From Xenococcus sp. PCC 7305 (lineage in GTDB: Bacteria > Cyanobacteriota > Cyanobacteriia > Cyanobacteriales > Xenococcaceae), in contig NZ_ALVZ01000223.1 of the NCBI RefSeq assembly GCF_000332055.1, positions 20,219 to 84,218 on the forward strand: a DNA stretch of 64,000 nt, in the 5' to 3' direction. Positions 18,003-26,660 of this stretch are shown in pieces. The stretch's first letter is position 1, and each line of letters starts with the position of its first letter. The position numbers and the translations under genes are program-made. The notes beneath the pieces were generated by a model. That model was not told the origin of the DNA and did no database searches. It saw only the letters and a program-made list of their open reading frames with translations.

Positions 18003-18709
18003 ATGTAAGCGTATTTACTGCAAAATTATTACAAAACTTACGTAACAAAAAAGGAAACAAAGGTTTCACTCTAATTGAACTTTTAGTAGTTGTCATTATC
18101 ATCGGGGTTCTAGCTGCTGTTGCACTACCCAATCTTTTAGGTCAAGTTGCCAAAGGAAGACAAGCTGAAGCGAAAAACATCTTAGGTACTATTGTTCGCT
18201 CCCAGCAAGCCCACCGTCTAGAAAATGGTACATTTGGCGAGATTGGGGATTATGAAGTCGGTGGTAATGCTGATCTTCCTGGCCAAATCGGACGTGATAC
18301 TGCAACAATGGAAGACCTTCTTCCACTTGGTGCTGTTGATGGTATTCCTGACAATGCTCTTGCTGTAAGCTTTCAACCTGAGTTCTATTACTTCTCTGAC
18401 GGACTTAACAGTGTACCAGGTGCCTTACAGTTACCAGATGAAACTGATTCTGCTGCTTGGGAATTTCCAGCAGCATCAACTACCTCTGTCTCTCCTGAAG
18501 TAGGTTACGCTTATGCACAATCAGTATGGAGATATGAAAATGATATTTTAAATTACACAGCTGTGGTTAGTCAAAATGATACTGGTTCATTTTCTTCTAT
18601 TATTTGTGAAGAAGCCACAATTAATGCCGCAAATCAACCCATAACTAATGTAGTAGACGATGGTTCTGTCTTAGCTACCGCATGCGCCCAAGGTACCGAA
18701 GTCAAATAA
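18003..18709 (+). pseudogene. Type IV pilin-like gene with a broken start (apparent 1-base frameshift)
   Basis: An open frame from 17993 to 18709 encodes a class III signal and pilin helix (KGFTLIELLVVVIIIGVLA, G at 18062, with the conserved E5), then a ~200-residue globular head with a cysteine pair near the end. The frame contains no ATG, GTG or TTG before the helix. The only nearby ATG (18003) is out of register and is followed at once by TAA. If one base were added just after ATGTA, the reading would be M-Y-S-V-F-T-A-K-L-L-Q-N-L-R, which looks like a normal cyanobacterial pilin leader. It is either a recent one-base deletion or a sequencing error. A terminator separates it from the second pilin gene. 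Confidence 0.75.
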
Positions 18710-18756
18710 TTAATATGGTTGCTTAGGTGCATCGATATTAAATTCATAAAAGCAAT

Positions 18757-18806
18757 AGCAAGGAATAAGAATTATCCTAATTCTCTGAATTCCTTGCTTA
18801 CTTTTT
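18757..18806 (+). terminator. Intrinsic terminator between the two pilin genes
   Basis: Perfect 10-bp stem AGCAAGGAAT / ATTCCTTGCT, with a nested stem AGAATTA / TAATTCT around a TCC loop, followed by TACTTTTT. Confidence 0.8.
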
Positions 18807-18849
18807 AAGAGTTAATTTTTTGTTCATAATCCGTAATAAGTTAAAAAAA

Positions 18850-19353
18850 ATGACATGGGTAATTGCACAACACAAGTATTACATTCTGAGAAGAAACAAA
18901 GAAAAAGGTTTTAGTTTGATTGAGCTATTGGTAGTTGTCATCATTTTGGGAGTTCTTTCTGCACTAGCCTTACCAAACCTATTCGGACAAGTGGAAAAAG
19001 CGCGAACTTCAGAGGCAAAACTATTTTTAGGCTCGCTTAATAGAACACAACAAGCCTACTATTTTGAAAATGGTAGTTTTGCCCTGACTATGTCAGAGAT
19101 GGGATCCAATTACACTACAAATTCTGAAATTTATGACTACGTGATTCTTAATCCTCCTCCTTCTCCTAACCAAATTCACCATCAAGCAAATCCTAAGCCT
19201 ATATATGCCAATGAATTAAATACTCTAGAATCAGCAGTATATCGCCTTCCAAGCGGAGGGTTTACTACTTCGTTATGTATCGGTTTTTTAATAACGGACG
19301 ACCCCAATATCACAGCTCCAGGAAATTGCGATAATGGGGAAATTGTTAAGTAA
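18850..19353 (+). CDS. Type IV pilin-like (pseudopilin) protein
   Basis: From ATG 18850 the protein is 167 residues with a short basic leader (ILRRNKEKG) and the prepilin peptidase site G|FSLIELLVVVIILGVLSALALPN, including the conserved glutamate at +5. The helix is followed by a globular region (FGQVEKARTSEAKLFLGSLNRTQQAYYFENGSF) that closely parallels the first pilin gene. A C-terminal cysteine pair (LCIGF...GNCDN) could close a D-loop. An in-frame TTG at 18820 would lengthen the leader by ten residues and is less likely. The tandem arrangement indicates an old duplication. It probably acts as a major or minor pilin in the type IV pilus. Assembly genes are not in the window. Confidence 0.9.
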   Translation: MTWVIAQHKYYILRRNKEKGFSLIELLVVVIILGVLSALALPNLFGQVEKARTSEAKLFLGSLNRTQQAYYFENGSFALTMSEMGSNYTTNSEIYDYVILNPPPSPNQIHHQANPKPIYANELNTLESAVYRLPSGGFTTSLCIGFLITDDPNITAPGNCDNGEIVK

Positions 19354-19590
19354 ATTAGTTTATAACTTTTCCTTTTGTCATAACTATCTATTATTAGACT
19401 AAAATTCAAATAAATTTTATTTTCGTAGCATAAACCCAGATTTTTTTATTGATTGATTTTTTATTTTATTAAATGGGAATAGTAAAAATATAAGCTGTTC
19501 TACTTCGTGATTCAAATAGCTAAATTACTATCCAAAAACTTGTCTTAATAACTCCTCTTGCCCAAAATATTGTATTTGCTAGACATAAAA

Positions 19591-20382
19591 ATGACTACAT
19601 TTACGCAACATCAAAATCAGAAAATAAATTTGTTATTAGCCAGTCTTCTTAGTATTTCTTTGGGCTATTGCCTAGTTAAGCTACAAATTCCTAAGCTCCA
19701 AGAAGTGCGAGATGTCAACTTGGGAACAGATGAATATTTAAAACAAGCAAAAGCAGAAGAGCTGGAGTTGAGTGTGCTTAATAAGGCTCCTAACTTTGGA
19801 TTAAGTAATTTTGTTGCTAGTCATTCATATATAAAATTTTTAATTTATATGGGAGACGAAAATGCGAGAAGGAAAACTGGATACAGTCTTAGCCCCAAAT
19901 ACCTTGAAGTAATAGCTGAAAATGATCCTCTTTTTTCCAAAGCATTTGTCAATCTTTCCGCTGCTTCTTCTATCTATGGTGGAGCTCCCGAAAAAACAGT
20001 AGAAATTATGGATCAAGTCCTAGAGAAGCTTACTCCAGATTTCCCACAAGCATATCTTGTGTGGCTCTATAAAGGAGTGGATGAAGTTCTTTTTATGGGC
20101 GACTTAAAAAAGGCACAACATTCCTACGAGAAAGCTGCCGAGTGGGCAAATATAGCGGGAGATCAATTTATTGAAAATGCTGCACGCAACACTGCTGAAT
20201 TCTTAACTACTAATCCTGATATTGTCGAAGCTCAAGTGGGCGCTTGGTATGTAGTACTTACTAGTACTTCAGATAAAATTGTACGTCAGGCAGCAATAAG
20301 AAATATCGAACAATTAGGTGGGACTATAGAAGTTTTTCCTGATGGCAGAGTTGTTGTAACAGCACCAAAATCGAGTAATTGA
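19591..20382 (+). CDS. Membrane-anchored TPR-like protein next to pilin genes
   Basis: ATG 19591 gives ~263 residues. There is one N-terminal hydrophobic helix (INLLLASLLSISLGYCLV) acting as a signal anchor, followed by a helical domain with TPR character (FSKAFVNLSAASSIYGG, DLKKAQHSYEKAAEWA). The C-terminal segment of about 30 residues (NIEQLGGTIEVFPDGRVVV) looks like a small beta unit. I do not recognise a named family, but comparable anchored TPR proteins often follow pilin-like genes in cyanobacteria, so a pilus-related role is a reasonable guess. It converges with rnc, with 28 bases between the stops. Confidence 0.7.
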   Translation: MTTFTQHQNQKINLLLASLLSISLGYCLVKLQIPKLQEVRDVNLGTDEYLKQAKAEELELSVLNKAPNFGLSNFVASHSYIKFLIYMGDENARRKTGYSLSPKYLEVIAENDPLFSKAFVNLSAASSIYGGAPEKTVEIMDQVLEKLTPDFPQAYLVWLYKGVDEVLFMGDLKKAQHSYEKAAEWANIAGDQFIENAARNTAEFLTTNPDIVEAQVGAWYVVLTSTSDKIVRQAAIRNIEQLGGTIEVFPDGRVVVTAPKSSN

Positions 20383-20410
20383 GATAGAAATTGCTAAACC
20401 TTAAAGAATT

Positions 20411-21109
20411 TTATCCATTGTTAATTTGTTTGAGAGCAGCTTCAGCGGCTGCTTTTTCTGCTTCTTGTTTGCGTTTTCCCTTGCCTGTGCCGTGAACTAT
20501 TCCTTGAACTAATACTTGGGCAGTAAATTCTTTAGCGTGATCGGGTCCCGATTCTTGGATAATTTCATAAGTTGGGGCTTCGTGACATTTAGCCAAGGCC
20601 CATTGTTGAAATTTATTTTTACTATCTATGAATGTTGCTGTGGGAGAATTACTTTGTTTGTCAACCAATTCTTTTGCTAAGGATCTAAAGAGATGTTGTA
20701 TATAGTTGGCAACCGCTTCAATGCCCTGGTCGAGAAAATAAGCACCGATTATTGCCTCAAAAGTATCATTGAGCAGAGAAGGATTAGCTCTGCCATTATC
20801 CTTAGCAGCACCTTTGCCTAAGCGCATTAATTCTCCTAGATTCATTAGGGCTCCGAGTTTGCCTAATTGCTCTTCATCGACCAGTCGCGATCGCAGACGG
20901 GTCAGTTCAGCTTCATTCATCGAAGGATATTCACGATAGAGCATTTCTCCTACCAAAAAACCTAAAACAGCATCTCCCAAAAATTCTAGACGTTCATTAT
21001 GCCCTGGCACTTCAGGATGCTCATTGGCATAAGAGCGATGAGTTAAAGCTAATTCTAATAGACTTTGATTTTTGATTTGCGGGAGTTGGTAGTCTATATT
21101 ATTTGACAT
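20411..21109 (-). CDS. rnc: Ribonuclease III
   Basis: The 232-residue endonuclease cleaves double-stranded RNA. The RNase III signature NERLEFLGDAVLGFLV near residues 39-54 holds the metal-binding E and D, and DTFEAIIGAYFLDQG carries the second catalytic glutamate. A C-terminal dsRNA-binding domain (~155-230) ends with GKGKRKQEAEKAAAEAAL. Length and domain order are standard. The start is close to that of the divergent aldolase-dehydrogenase gene. Cyanobacteria often carry more than one rnc paralogue, which cannot be assessed here. Confidence 0.96.
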   Translation of the reverse strand: MSNNIDYQLPQIKNQSLLELALTHRSYANEHPEVPGHNERLEFLGDAVLGFLVGEMLYREYPSMNEAELTRLRSRLVDEEQLGKLGALMNLGELMRLGKGAAKDNGRANPSLLNDTFEAIIGAYFLDQGIEAVANYIQHLFRSLAKELVDKQSNSPTATFIDSKNKFQQWALAKCHEAPTYEIIQESGPDHAKEFTAQVLVQGIVHGTGKGKRKQEAEKAAAEAALKQINNG

Positions 21110-21180
21110 TTTGTGATTCTTTGAGGATACGAGTCTCTAATAATTTAAAATTTTTGGTAGTCATCAGAAAAATTATCAAC

Positions 21181-23154
21181 ATGAAAAATCTGTGGAATGA
21201 TCAGGCAGCAGCAAAATATCAAGGCGATTTAGGATTGCGGGTTTATACGTCCCGCTTGCTAGGACAAGATCCTTCCTTGGTTTTACATGGAGGAGGAAAC
21301 ACTTCAGTCAAAATAAATGAAAAGAATCTGCTGGGGGAGTCAGAAGATATTCTATACGTCAAAGGGAGTGGCTGGGATCTTGCCACCATAGAAGAACCAG
21401 GCTTTTCCCCAGTCAGGATGAATCATTTATTAAAATTAGCTCAACTATCATCCTTGAGTGATCCAGAAATGGTCAATGAGCTGAAAACTCAAATGACTCG
21501 TGCCACTGCGCCGTCTCCTTCAGTGGAAACGATTCTTCACGCGATTTTACCCTATAAATATGTCGATCACACCCATGCAGATGCAGTGGTAACGATCACT
21601 AATACTCCTGAGGGATTAGATAGAGTTAAAGAAATATACGGGGATACGGTGGTGATTATTCCTTATATTATGCCTGGGTTTGATCTAGCTAGAATTTGCG
21701 CTGAGAAGTTTGCTGCTGAATCCCATGAGCAAACCGTTGGCATGGTCTTAATGAATCACGGAATTTTTTCCTTTGGTGATACTGCTCAGGAGTCCTATGA
21801 TTTAATGATCGAATTAGTAGGAAAAGCTGAAGCTTATCTTCAAGATAACAATGCTGCACCCAAAAATATCCCTGCAAATTCCCAAAACGATCATGATGAT
21901 AAGGTTTTTGGTAAGACTTTAGCTAATTTGCGTTATCAACTCGCAAAAAACGTGGGATTCCCTGTTATTTTATCTAATCATAGAGAAGCCAAGTATTTAG
22001 AGTTTGCGCAACGTCAAGATCTAAAAGTTATCTCTCAACAAGGGCCAGCAACTCCAGATCACGTGATTCGTACCAAAAGAATACCTTTATTAGGTCAAAA
22101 TGTAGAATCCTATGTGAGTGATTACCAAGCTTACTTTAAAGCTCATGCTGCTGCTGATCATGTGATGCTCGATCCAATTCCCCGAGTAATCATTGACCCA
22201 GAATTAGGAATTTGTACTGCCGGCAAAACAGTCAAAGCGGCAAACATAGTAGCCGATATTTATGACCATACGATTGATGTGATTGAAGGAGCTACTAAGT
22301 TAAGTAAATATCAAGCTTTATCTGCCAAAGATCTTTTTGCTATGGAATATTGGGATTTAGAGCAAGCCAAATTGCGCAAAGGTGGCACTCCACCAATCTT
22401 GACAGGAGAAATTGCCTTAGTTACAGGAGCAGCTTCAGGAATTGGCAAGGCTTGCGTTGATTCACTCTTAAAAAGAGGGGCAGCAGTCGTAGGCTTAGAT
22501 ATTAATCCTGCTATTGAAACCCTTTATGAACGTGCTGATTTTATGGGGATGGTTTGTGATGTGACTGATGAACAAGCTTTGATCCAAGTTCTAGAAAAAA
22601 CTGCTCGTAAATTTGGTGGCTTAGATATTTTAATTCTCAATGCAGGAATTTTTCCTCCTGGCTGTTCTATTGCCGAATTGAGCGGGAAAACCTGGAATAA
22701 AGTGATGTCAATTAATCTCGATGCCAACTTTACCTTAATGCGTGAATCTCATCCCTTCTTGAAATTATCGCCTAATGGTGGCCGAGTAGTAGTGATTGGC
22801 TCCAAGAATGTCCCTGCTCCTGGCCCTGGTGCTGCTGCTTATTCGGCCTCTAAAGCTGCTTTAAATCAGTTAACAAGAGTGGCCGCTTTGGAATGGGGCA
22901 AAGATAAAATTAGGATTAATTCTTTGCATCCTAATGGAGTTTTTGATACAGGAATTTGGACAGAAGACACCTTGGCAAATAGAGCTCAGCATTATGGATT
23001 AACTGTCGAAGAATATAAAACAAATAATGTTCTTAAAGTAGAAGTTACGAGCGAATCGGTAGGGGAATTAGCAGTGGAGCTTTGTACTCCTTTATTTGCC
23101 AATACCACCGCAGCTCAAATCCCCATTGATGGAGGTAATGAAAGGGTTATATAA
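21181..23154 (+). CDS. Bifunctional class II aldolase / short-chain dehydrogenase
   Basis: The 657-residue fusion has an N-terminal class II aldolase/adducin domain (~1-410), with GGGNTSVK and the zinc-binding HTHADAVV. A C-terminal SDR (~420-657) has the nucleotide motif VTGAASGIGKA and the catalytic pair in YSASKAA. The architecture equals that of rhamnulose-1-phosphate aldolase/lactaldehyde dehydrogenase fusions, which split a phosphorylated deoxyketose and process the aldehyde. The start at ATG 21181 (MKNLWNDQ) is typical for the family; the frame extends further upstream but without homology. No rhamnose kinase or isomerase lies nearby, so the substrate in this organism is unproven. Confidence 0.88.
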   Translation: MKNLWNDQAAAKYQGDLGLRVYTSRLLGQDPSLVLHGGGNTSVKINEKNLLGESEDILYVKGSGWDLATIEEPGFSPVRMNHLLKLAQLSSLSDPEMVNELKTQMTRATAPSPSVETILHAILPYKYVDHTHADAVVTITNTPEGLDRVKEIYGDTVVIIPYIMPGFDLARICAEKFAAESHEQTVGMVLMNHGIFSFGDTAQESYDLMIELVGKAEAYLQDNNAAPKNIPANSQNDHDDKVFGKTLANLRYQLAKNVGFPVILSNHREAKYLEFAQRQDLKVISQQGPATPDHVIRTKRIPLLGQNVESYVSDYQAYFKAHAAADHVMLDPIPRVIIDPELGICTAGKTVKAANIVADIYDHTIDVIEGATKLSKYQALSAKDLFAMEYWDLEQAKLRKGGTPPILTGEIALVTGAASGIGKACVDSLLKRGAAVVGLDINPAIETLYERADFMGMVCDVTDEQALIQVLEKTARKFGGLDILILNAGIFPPGCSIAELSGKTWNKVMSINLDANFTLMRESHPFLKLSPNGGRVVVIGSKNVPAPGPGAAAYSASKAALNQLTRVAALEWGKDKIRINSLHPNGVFDTGIWTEDTLANRAQHYGLTVEEYKTNNVLKVEVTSESVGELAVELCTPLFANTTAAQIPIDGGNERVI

Positions 23155-23462
23155 GATGGAAATAAATACTGAGGAATAATTTACAACAAACAGAATAATA
23201 TCTTCTCCTTATCTGGATATATTTATTCTTGAGCAAGGAGGATTGTTCGGTCGGAAAACCACACCTCTTGTATTTGTCCTATGCCCTGGATGCCCTATCT
23301 CTCTTGACTTTTGGTCTTGTTCAACTCCTTTAGCTTTATTTTGGTTTTCAACTGAACCACAACGTTACAATAGATATTGTCAGAATATGGCTAAACTTAT
23401 AAACTAAGTAGCAAAGTTTGCTTCTCACCATATACCCATAAAAACTAGGATAAAAGAAAAAT
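23155..23462 (+). other. 308-base leader/intergenic region before cp12
   Basis: No coding frame is convincing here. The stretch 23235-23330 is less AT-rich than its surroundings (GGAGGATTGTTCGGTCGG, then repeated CCCT and TCTT blocks), which could be a small RNA or a structured 5' leader of cp12. I could not match it to a known RNA family. Confidence 0.3.
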
Positions 23463-23687
23463 ATGACCGACCTAAAAGATCAAATCCAACAAGAAACAGC
23501 GCAGGCAAGAGAAGTTTGTAGTACTGAGGGTGCGACTTCCGGCGAATGTGCAGCTGCTTGGGATGCGGTTGAGGAACTTCAAGCAGAAGCTTCCCACCAG
23601 CGCCAGAATCATCCAGCAAAAAATTCTCTTGAACAATATTGTGATGATAACCCGGACGCTCTAGAATGTCGTGTTTACGAAGACTAA
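23463..23687 (+). CDS. cp12: Calvin cycle regulator CP12
   Basis: The 74-residue disordered protein binds glyceraldehyde-3-phosphate dehydrogenase and phosphoribulokinase, holding both inactive in the dark when its cysteines are oxidised. All diagnostic elements are present: the N-terminal cysteine pair C19/C29, the core motif AWDAVEELQAEASHQ, and the C-terminal pair C60/C69 in CDDNPDALECRVYED, the tail that enters the GAPDH active site. Length is normal. It is monocistronic, with its own terminator at 23747-23776 and a long upstream region. Redox control by thioredoxin is the known family behaviour. Confidence 0.97.
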   Translation: MTDLKDQIQQETAQAREVCSTEGATSGECAAAWDAVEELQAEASHQRQNHPAKNSLEQYCDDNPDALECRVYED

Positions 23688-23746
23688 AAATATCTTTTAG
23701 TGCTTATCACAATTGCTATTATCACTATAATTTTGATGCTTGAATC

Positions 23747-23776
23747 GGGAGTCTTAGTTTCTAAGATTCCCTTTTT
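23747..23776 (+). terminator. Intrinsic terminator after cp12
   Basis: GGGAGTCTTAG and CTAAGATTCCC pair with one mismatch around a TTT loop and are followed directly by TTTTT. Confidence 0.82.
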
Positions 23777-23827
23777 GATTGAGGTTTTTATGGGTAAATA
23801 AAGTCCGCAGAACAAAATTAACTTATA

Positions 23828-24601
23828 CTAACCCATAATTTCGTATCCTGCGTCGACGTAGATAATTTGTCCTGTAATGCCACTGGCAAGATCGCTACAT
23901 AGAAACGCGGCAGTATTGCCTACTTCTTCTTGAGTAACAGTTCGTCTTAGGGGTGCTTTTTCTTCCATCATCCGAATCATATCAAGAATGCCTCCGATCG
24001 CAGAAGAAGCCAAAGTTCTAATCGGGCCTGCGGAAATGCCATTAACCCGAATATTTTGCGGCCCCAATTCTGAAGCTAGGTAACGAACACTCATTTCTAG
24101 GGCAGATTTGGCTACTCCCATCACATTGTAGTTGGGCATTACCTTGACTCCTCCGAGGTAAGATAAGGTGACGATGCTTCCTCCTTCTTGCATTAAGGGC
24201 TTAGCGAGGCGAGCAAAATCTGTTAGAGAATAGGCACTAATTTCTAAGGATTTGCTGAAGGCGTCTCTGGGGACGCTGCTATAGTCTCCCATTAAATATT
24301 CTTTGTCGGCAAAGGCTAGGCAGTGAATAAGAATGTCTAACTTACCCCATTTTTGGGCGATCGCATTAAACATCTCTTCCATTAACTTATCATCTTGGAC
24401 ATCGCAGGGTAGGATTAAATCTGGATTTAGGGGATCGACTAATTGTCTAACTTTTTTCTCATAACGTCCTTTCTCATCAGGCATATAATTAACTCCTAAA
24501 TTGGCTCCTGCCTGATGCAATTGTTGAGCAATACCCCAAGCAATAGAACGATTATTGGCTATTCCTGTAACAAAAGCATTTTTTCCCGTTAAATCTAACA
24601 T
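23828..24601 (-). CDS. fabI: Enoyl-[acyl-carrier-protein] reductase (NADH)
   Basis: The 257-residue SDR-type enzyme performs the last reduction of each fatty acid elongation round. The N-terminus MLDLTGKNAFVTGIANNRSIAWGIA is the FabI form of the nucleotide site. The active-site tyrosine and lysine lie in YNVMGVAKSALE, and the end GITGQIIYVDAGYEIMG is characteristic. Length and motif spacing are those of bacterial FabI. It is a single gene, convergent with cp12. High confidence. Confidence 0.97.
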   Translation of the reverse strand: MLDLTGKNAFVTGIANNRSIAWGIAQQLHQAGANLGVNYMPDEKGRYEKKVRQLVDPLNPDLILPCDVQDDKLMEEMFNAIAQKWGKLDILIHCLAFADKEYLMGDYSSVPRDAFSKSLEISAYSLTDFARLAKPLMQEGGSIVTLSYLGGVKVMPNYNVMGVAKSALEMSVRYLASELGPQNIRVNGISAGPIRTLASSAIGGILDMIRMMEEKAPLRRTVTQEEVGNTAAFLCSDLASGITGQIIYVDAGYEIMG

Positions 24602-24846
24602 CCGATTCTAATCCTATCCTCTAGTTTTATTCGCAATTATATATATTACAGTTGCTGGGGCATTTCTAAACGATTGGAGATGAGGGATCGGGAAAATGAC
24701 CAGACAGATTCTGAGTTGCTAACCGAAGTTAAAAAGCGATCTCAAGATCCGAAATATCTTCTTTGATGAACCTGGCTAGACAGGAGTATCCTTACTTTGC
24801 AAATATATTTTCATTACAGCGAAAACTCTGAAAGCACCAAAGAATT

Positions 24847-25647
24847 ATGTTCAGAACTAATAGACTTAAGAAAATGCTTCAAGAAGGTTCTAAGCCAATT
24901 GGTTGTTGGATTTTCTTCTCAGATGGTGACTCAATAGAACTTCTTTCTCTATGTGGATTCGATGCTTTTATCATTGATCATGAACATATTGCTTCGGACA
25001 GACGTGTCTTAGTTAAGCAACTTCGGGCGGCTCAGGCAACAGATGTGACCTGTATTTTACGGGTGCCTTCTCATGATCCAGTTTATATCAAGCATGCGTT
25101 GGATATTGGAGTAGAAGGTCTACTTGTTCCTACTGTAGAATCGGCAGATGAAGCAAGAAAAATTGTTGCGGCGACTCGCTACCGACCCCATGGCGGACAT
25201 CGGGGGGTTGGTTATCCAGAATGTCGAGCAGCTAATTGGGGTTTAGCAGAGCTGGAATATCCAGCCAATTATCGAGAAAATCTAATAATCGCAGTTATTA
25301 TAGAAAGTCTTCGGGGTTTTGAGAATATTGAACAGATTGCCGCAGTTGAAGGAATTGATATGGTATTTTTGGGTCCAGGAGATCTGACAGCAGAGCTAGT
25401 AAATGATTTTGCCGAACTAACTACTTTTGGAACCTATGAAAACTCAAAACTTGATAGACTAATGGCAGAAGCTGAAGCGACGGTTCTTGGGAGATCTGAT
25501 TGTTGGCTTGGGGGAATAAGTCGCAATGCCGCAGGAGGTCGCGAGTTGTTTAATAAGGGTTATGATTTCGTAACGCCAACTGGCGATGCTTGGTTATTAT
25601 CCGATGCGGCTAGATCTGTTATACACCAAATGAAAGAGGATGTTTAA
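24847..25647 (+). CDS. HpcH/HpaI-type class II pyruvate aldolase (citrate lyase beta-like)
   Basis: This 266-residue TIM-barrel protein resembles HpaI, which splits 4-hydroxy-2-oxo acids to pyruvate and an aldehyde. Seen in order: GCWIFFSDGDSIELL, FIIDHEH (catalytic HxH region), ILRVP (substrate-binding Arg), DIGVEGLLVPTVESADEAR, RGVGYPECRAANWG, the metal Glu in IIESLRG and the metal Asp in FLGPGDL. Key residues are therefore intact. It opens the accessory island and abuts the convergent MDR gene with no gap. The natural substrate is unknown. Phosphoenolpyruvate/malate-type relatives with the same fold cannot be fully excluded. Confidence 0.88.
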   Translation: MFRTNRLKKMLQEGSKPIGCWIFFSDGDSIELLSLCGFDAFIIDHEHIASDRRVLVKQLRAAQATDVTCILRVPSHDPVYIKHALDIGVEGLLVPTVESADEARKIVAATRYRPHGGHRGVGYPECRAANWGLAELEYPANYRENLIIAVIIESLRGFENIEQIAAVEGIDMVFLGPGDLTAELVNDFAELTTFGTYENSKLDRLMAEAEATVLGRSDCWLGGISRNAAGGRELFNKGYDFVTPTGDAWLLSDAARSVIHQMKEDV

Positions 25648-26655
25648 TCAGAACTTGACCACTACCTTGCCGCAGTTCTGGCCACTGAGTAAATAATTTA
25701 CCGCAGCAGGAATAGATTCAAGCCCCTGAAATTCGCTGGGATCGATCGCGACTCTAATTTTCCCTGTAGAAAACATTTCTAGAAGGCGATCGCGAGCTTC
25801 GGGAATATATTCTTTGTACAAAGGCATTAAAAACCCTCGAACTGATGCTGCTTTCCAAAAAAGTTGATTGTAAATTCTGGGTTGAGATACTAATTCTGGA
25901 TTCTTGCCATATTCAGAGATGAAGCCCACGACCACTAAACGCCCTCGAACTGCCAAATTATCTACACAAATGTCGAACATCTGCTTACCAATACATTCAA
26001 AAACCAGATTAAGGCCCTGGGGATATTCTTGTTTGAGTACTTGAGCGACATTGTCCACGCGATAATTAACTACGCGATCACAGCCTAAATCTTTAAGTAA
26101 TCGATGCTTTGCCTCAGAGCCACAGGTTCCAATCACCTGATTTCCTGATAATTTTGCTAGTTGCACCGCAATATGACCAGTTCCTCCCCCTGCTGCAGTT
26201 ACCATTACAACTTCTTGACTAGTCATTGCCCCTACTTGCTCTAATGCCACTAAAGCTGAAACTCCAGTGGGCATCAAAGTCAGAACTTCTGGGGTTGCGA
26301 TCGGGACAGGAAAACCCAGTTTTTCATCAATTACTTGATATTCTCGATAGCCGCCGCCGCGTTGAGTTGTGACCACCGCATCACCCACTGCAAACTCTTT
26401 GACCTGATCTCCTATCGCGACAACTTCGCCTATTGCTTCTACGCCCAGATCAATAGGTGGAGTCTCCGTGAAATAGGGAATTTTGCCTTTACACAATAAA
26501 GTATCAAACCCAGCATTTACTCCGGCAAATTTATTGCGAATCAAAATTTGCTTACTCGTCGGTTCGGGAATTTTATCCTTTATGATTTCAATAGCTGAGC
26601 TAAAATCTGAGCTAAACTTTGTGGCAATTAATTTTCTGTAAGTATCCGAACTCAT
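25648..26655 (-). CDS. Zinc-independent MDR oxidoreductase (quinone / enone reductase-like)
   Basis: The 335-residue medium-chain reductase has an N-terminal GroES-like domain and an NADPH-binding Rossmann domain with AAGGGTGHIAVQLAKL. No catalytic or structural zinc cysteine cluster is visible. The pattern FAGVNAGFDTLLCKGKIP and IDLGVEAIGEVVAIG resembles the ZADH2/prostaglandin-reductase-3 branch, whose members reduce alpha,beta-unsaturated carbonyls. It is back to back with the Rid gene (5 bases between start codons) and ends exactly at the aldolase stop. The context suggests work on a ketonic intermediate of the same pathway; that is inference. Confidence 0.85.
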   Translation of the reverse strand: MSSDTYRKLIATKFSSDFSSAIEIIKDKIPEPTSKQILIRNKFAGVNAGFDTLLCKGKIPYFTETPPIDLGVEAIGEVVAIGDQVKEFAVGDAVVTTQRGGGYREYQVIDEKLGFPVPIATPEVLTLMPTGVSALVALEQVGAMTSQEVVMVTAAGGGTGHIAVQLAKLSGNQVIGTCGSEAKHRLLKDLGCDRVVNYRVDNVAQVLKQEYPQGLNLVFECIGKQMFDICVDNLAVRGRLVVVGFISEYGKNPELVSQPRIYNQLFWKAASVRGFLMPLYKEYIPEARDRLLEMFSTGKIRVAIDPSEFQGLESIPAAVNYLLSGQNCGKVVVKF

Positions 26656-26660
26656 AAATC

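Noticed and set aside
24680..24766. Small frame MRDRENDQTDSELL... in the gap before the HpaI-type aldolase
   Set aside because: Only 28 codons, no ribosome binding site and no homology I recognise; it might be a gene relic but cannot be supported.
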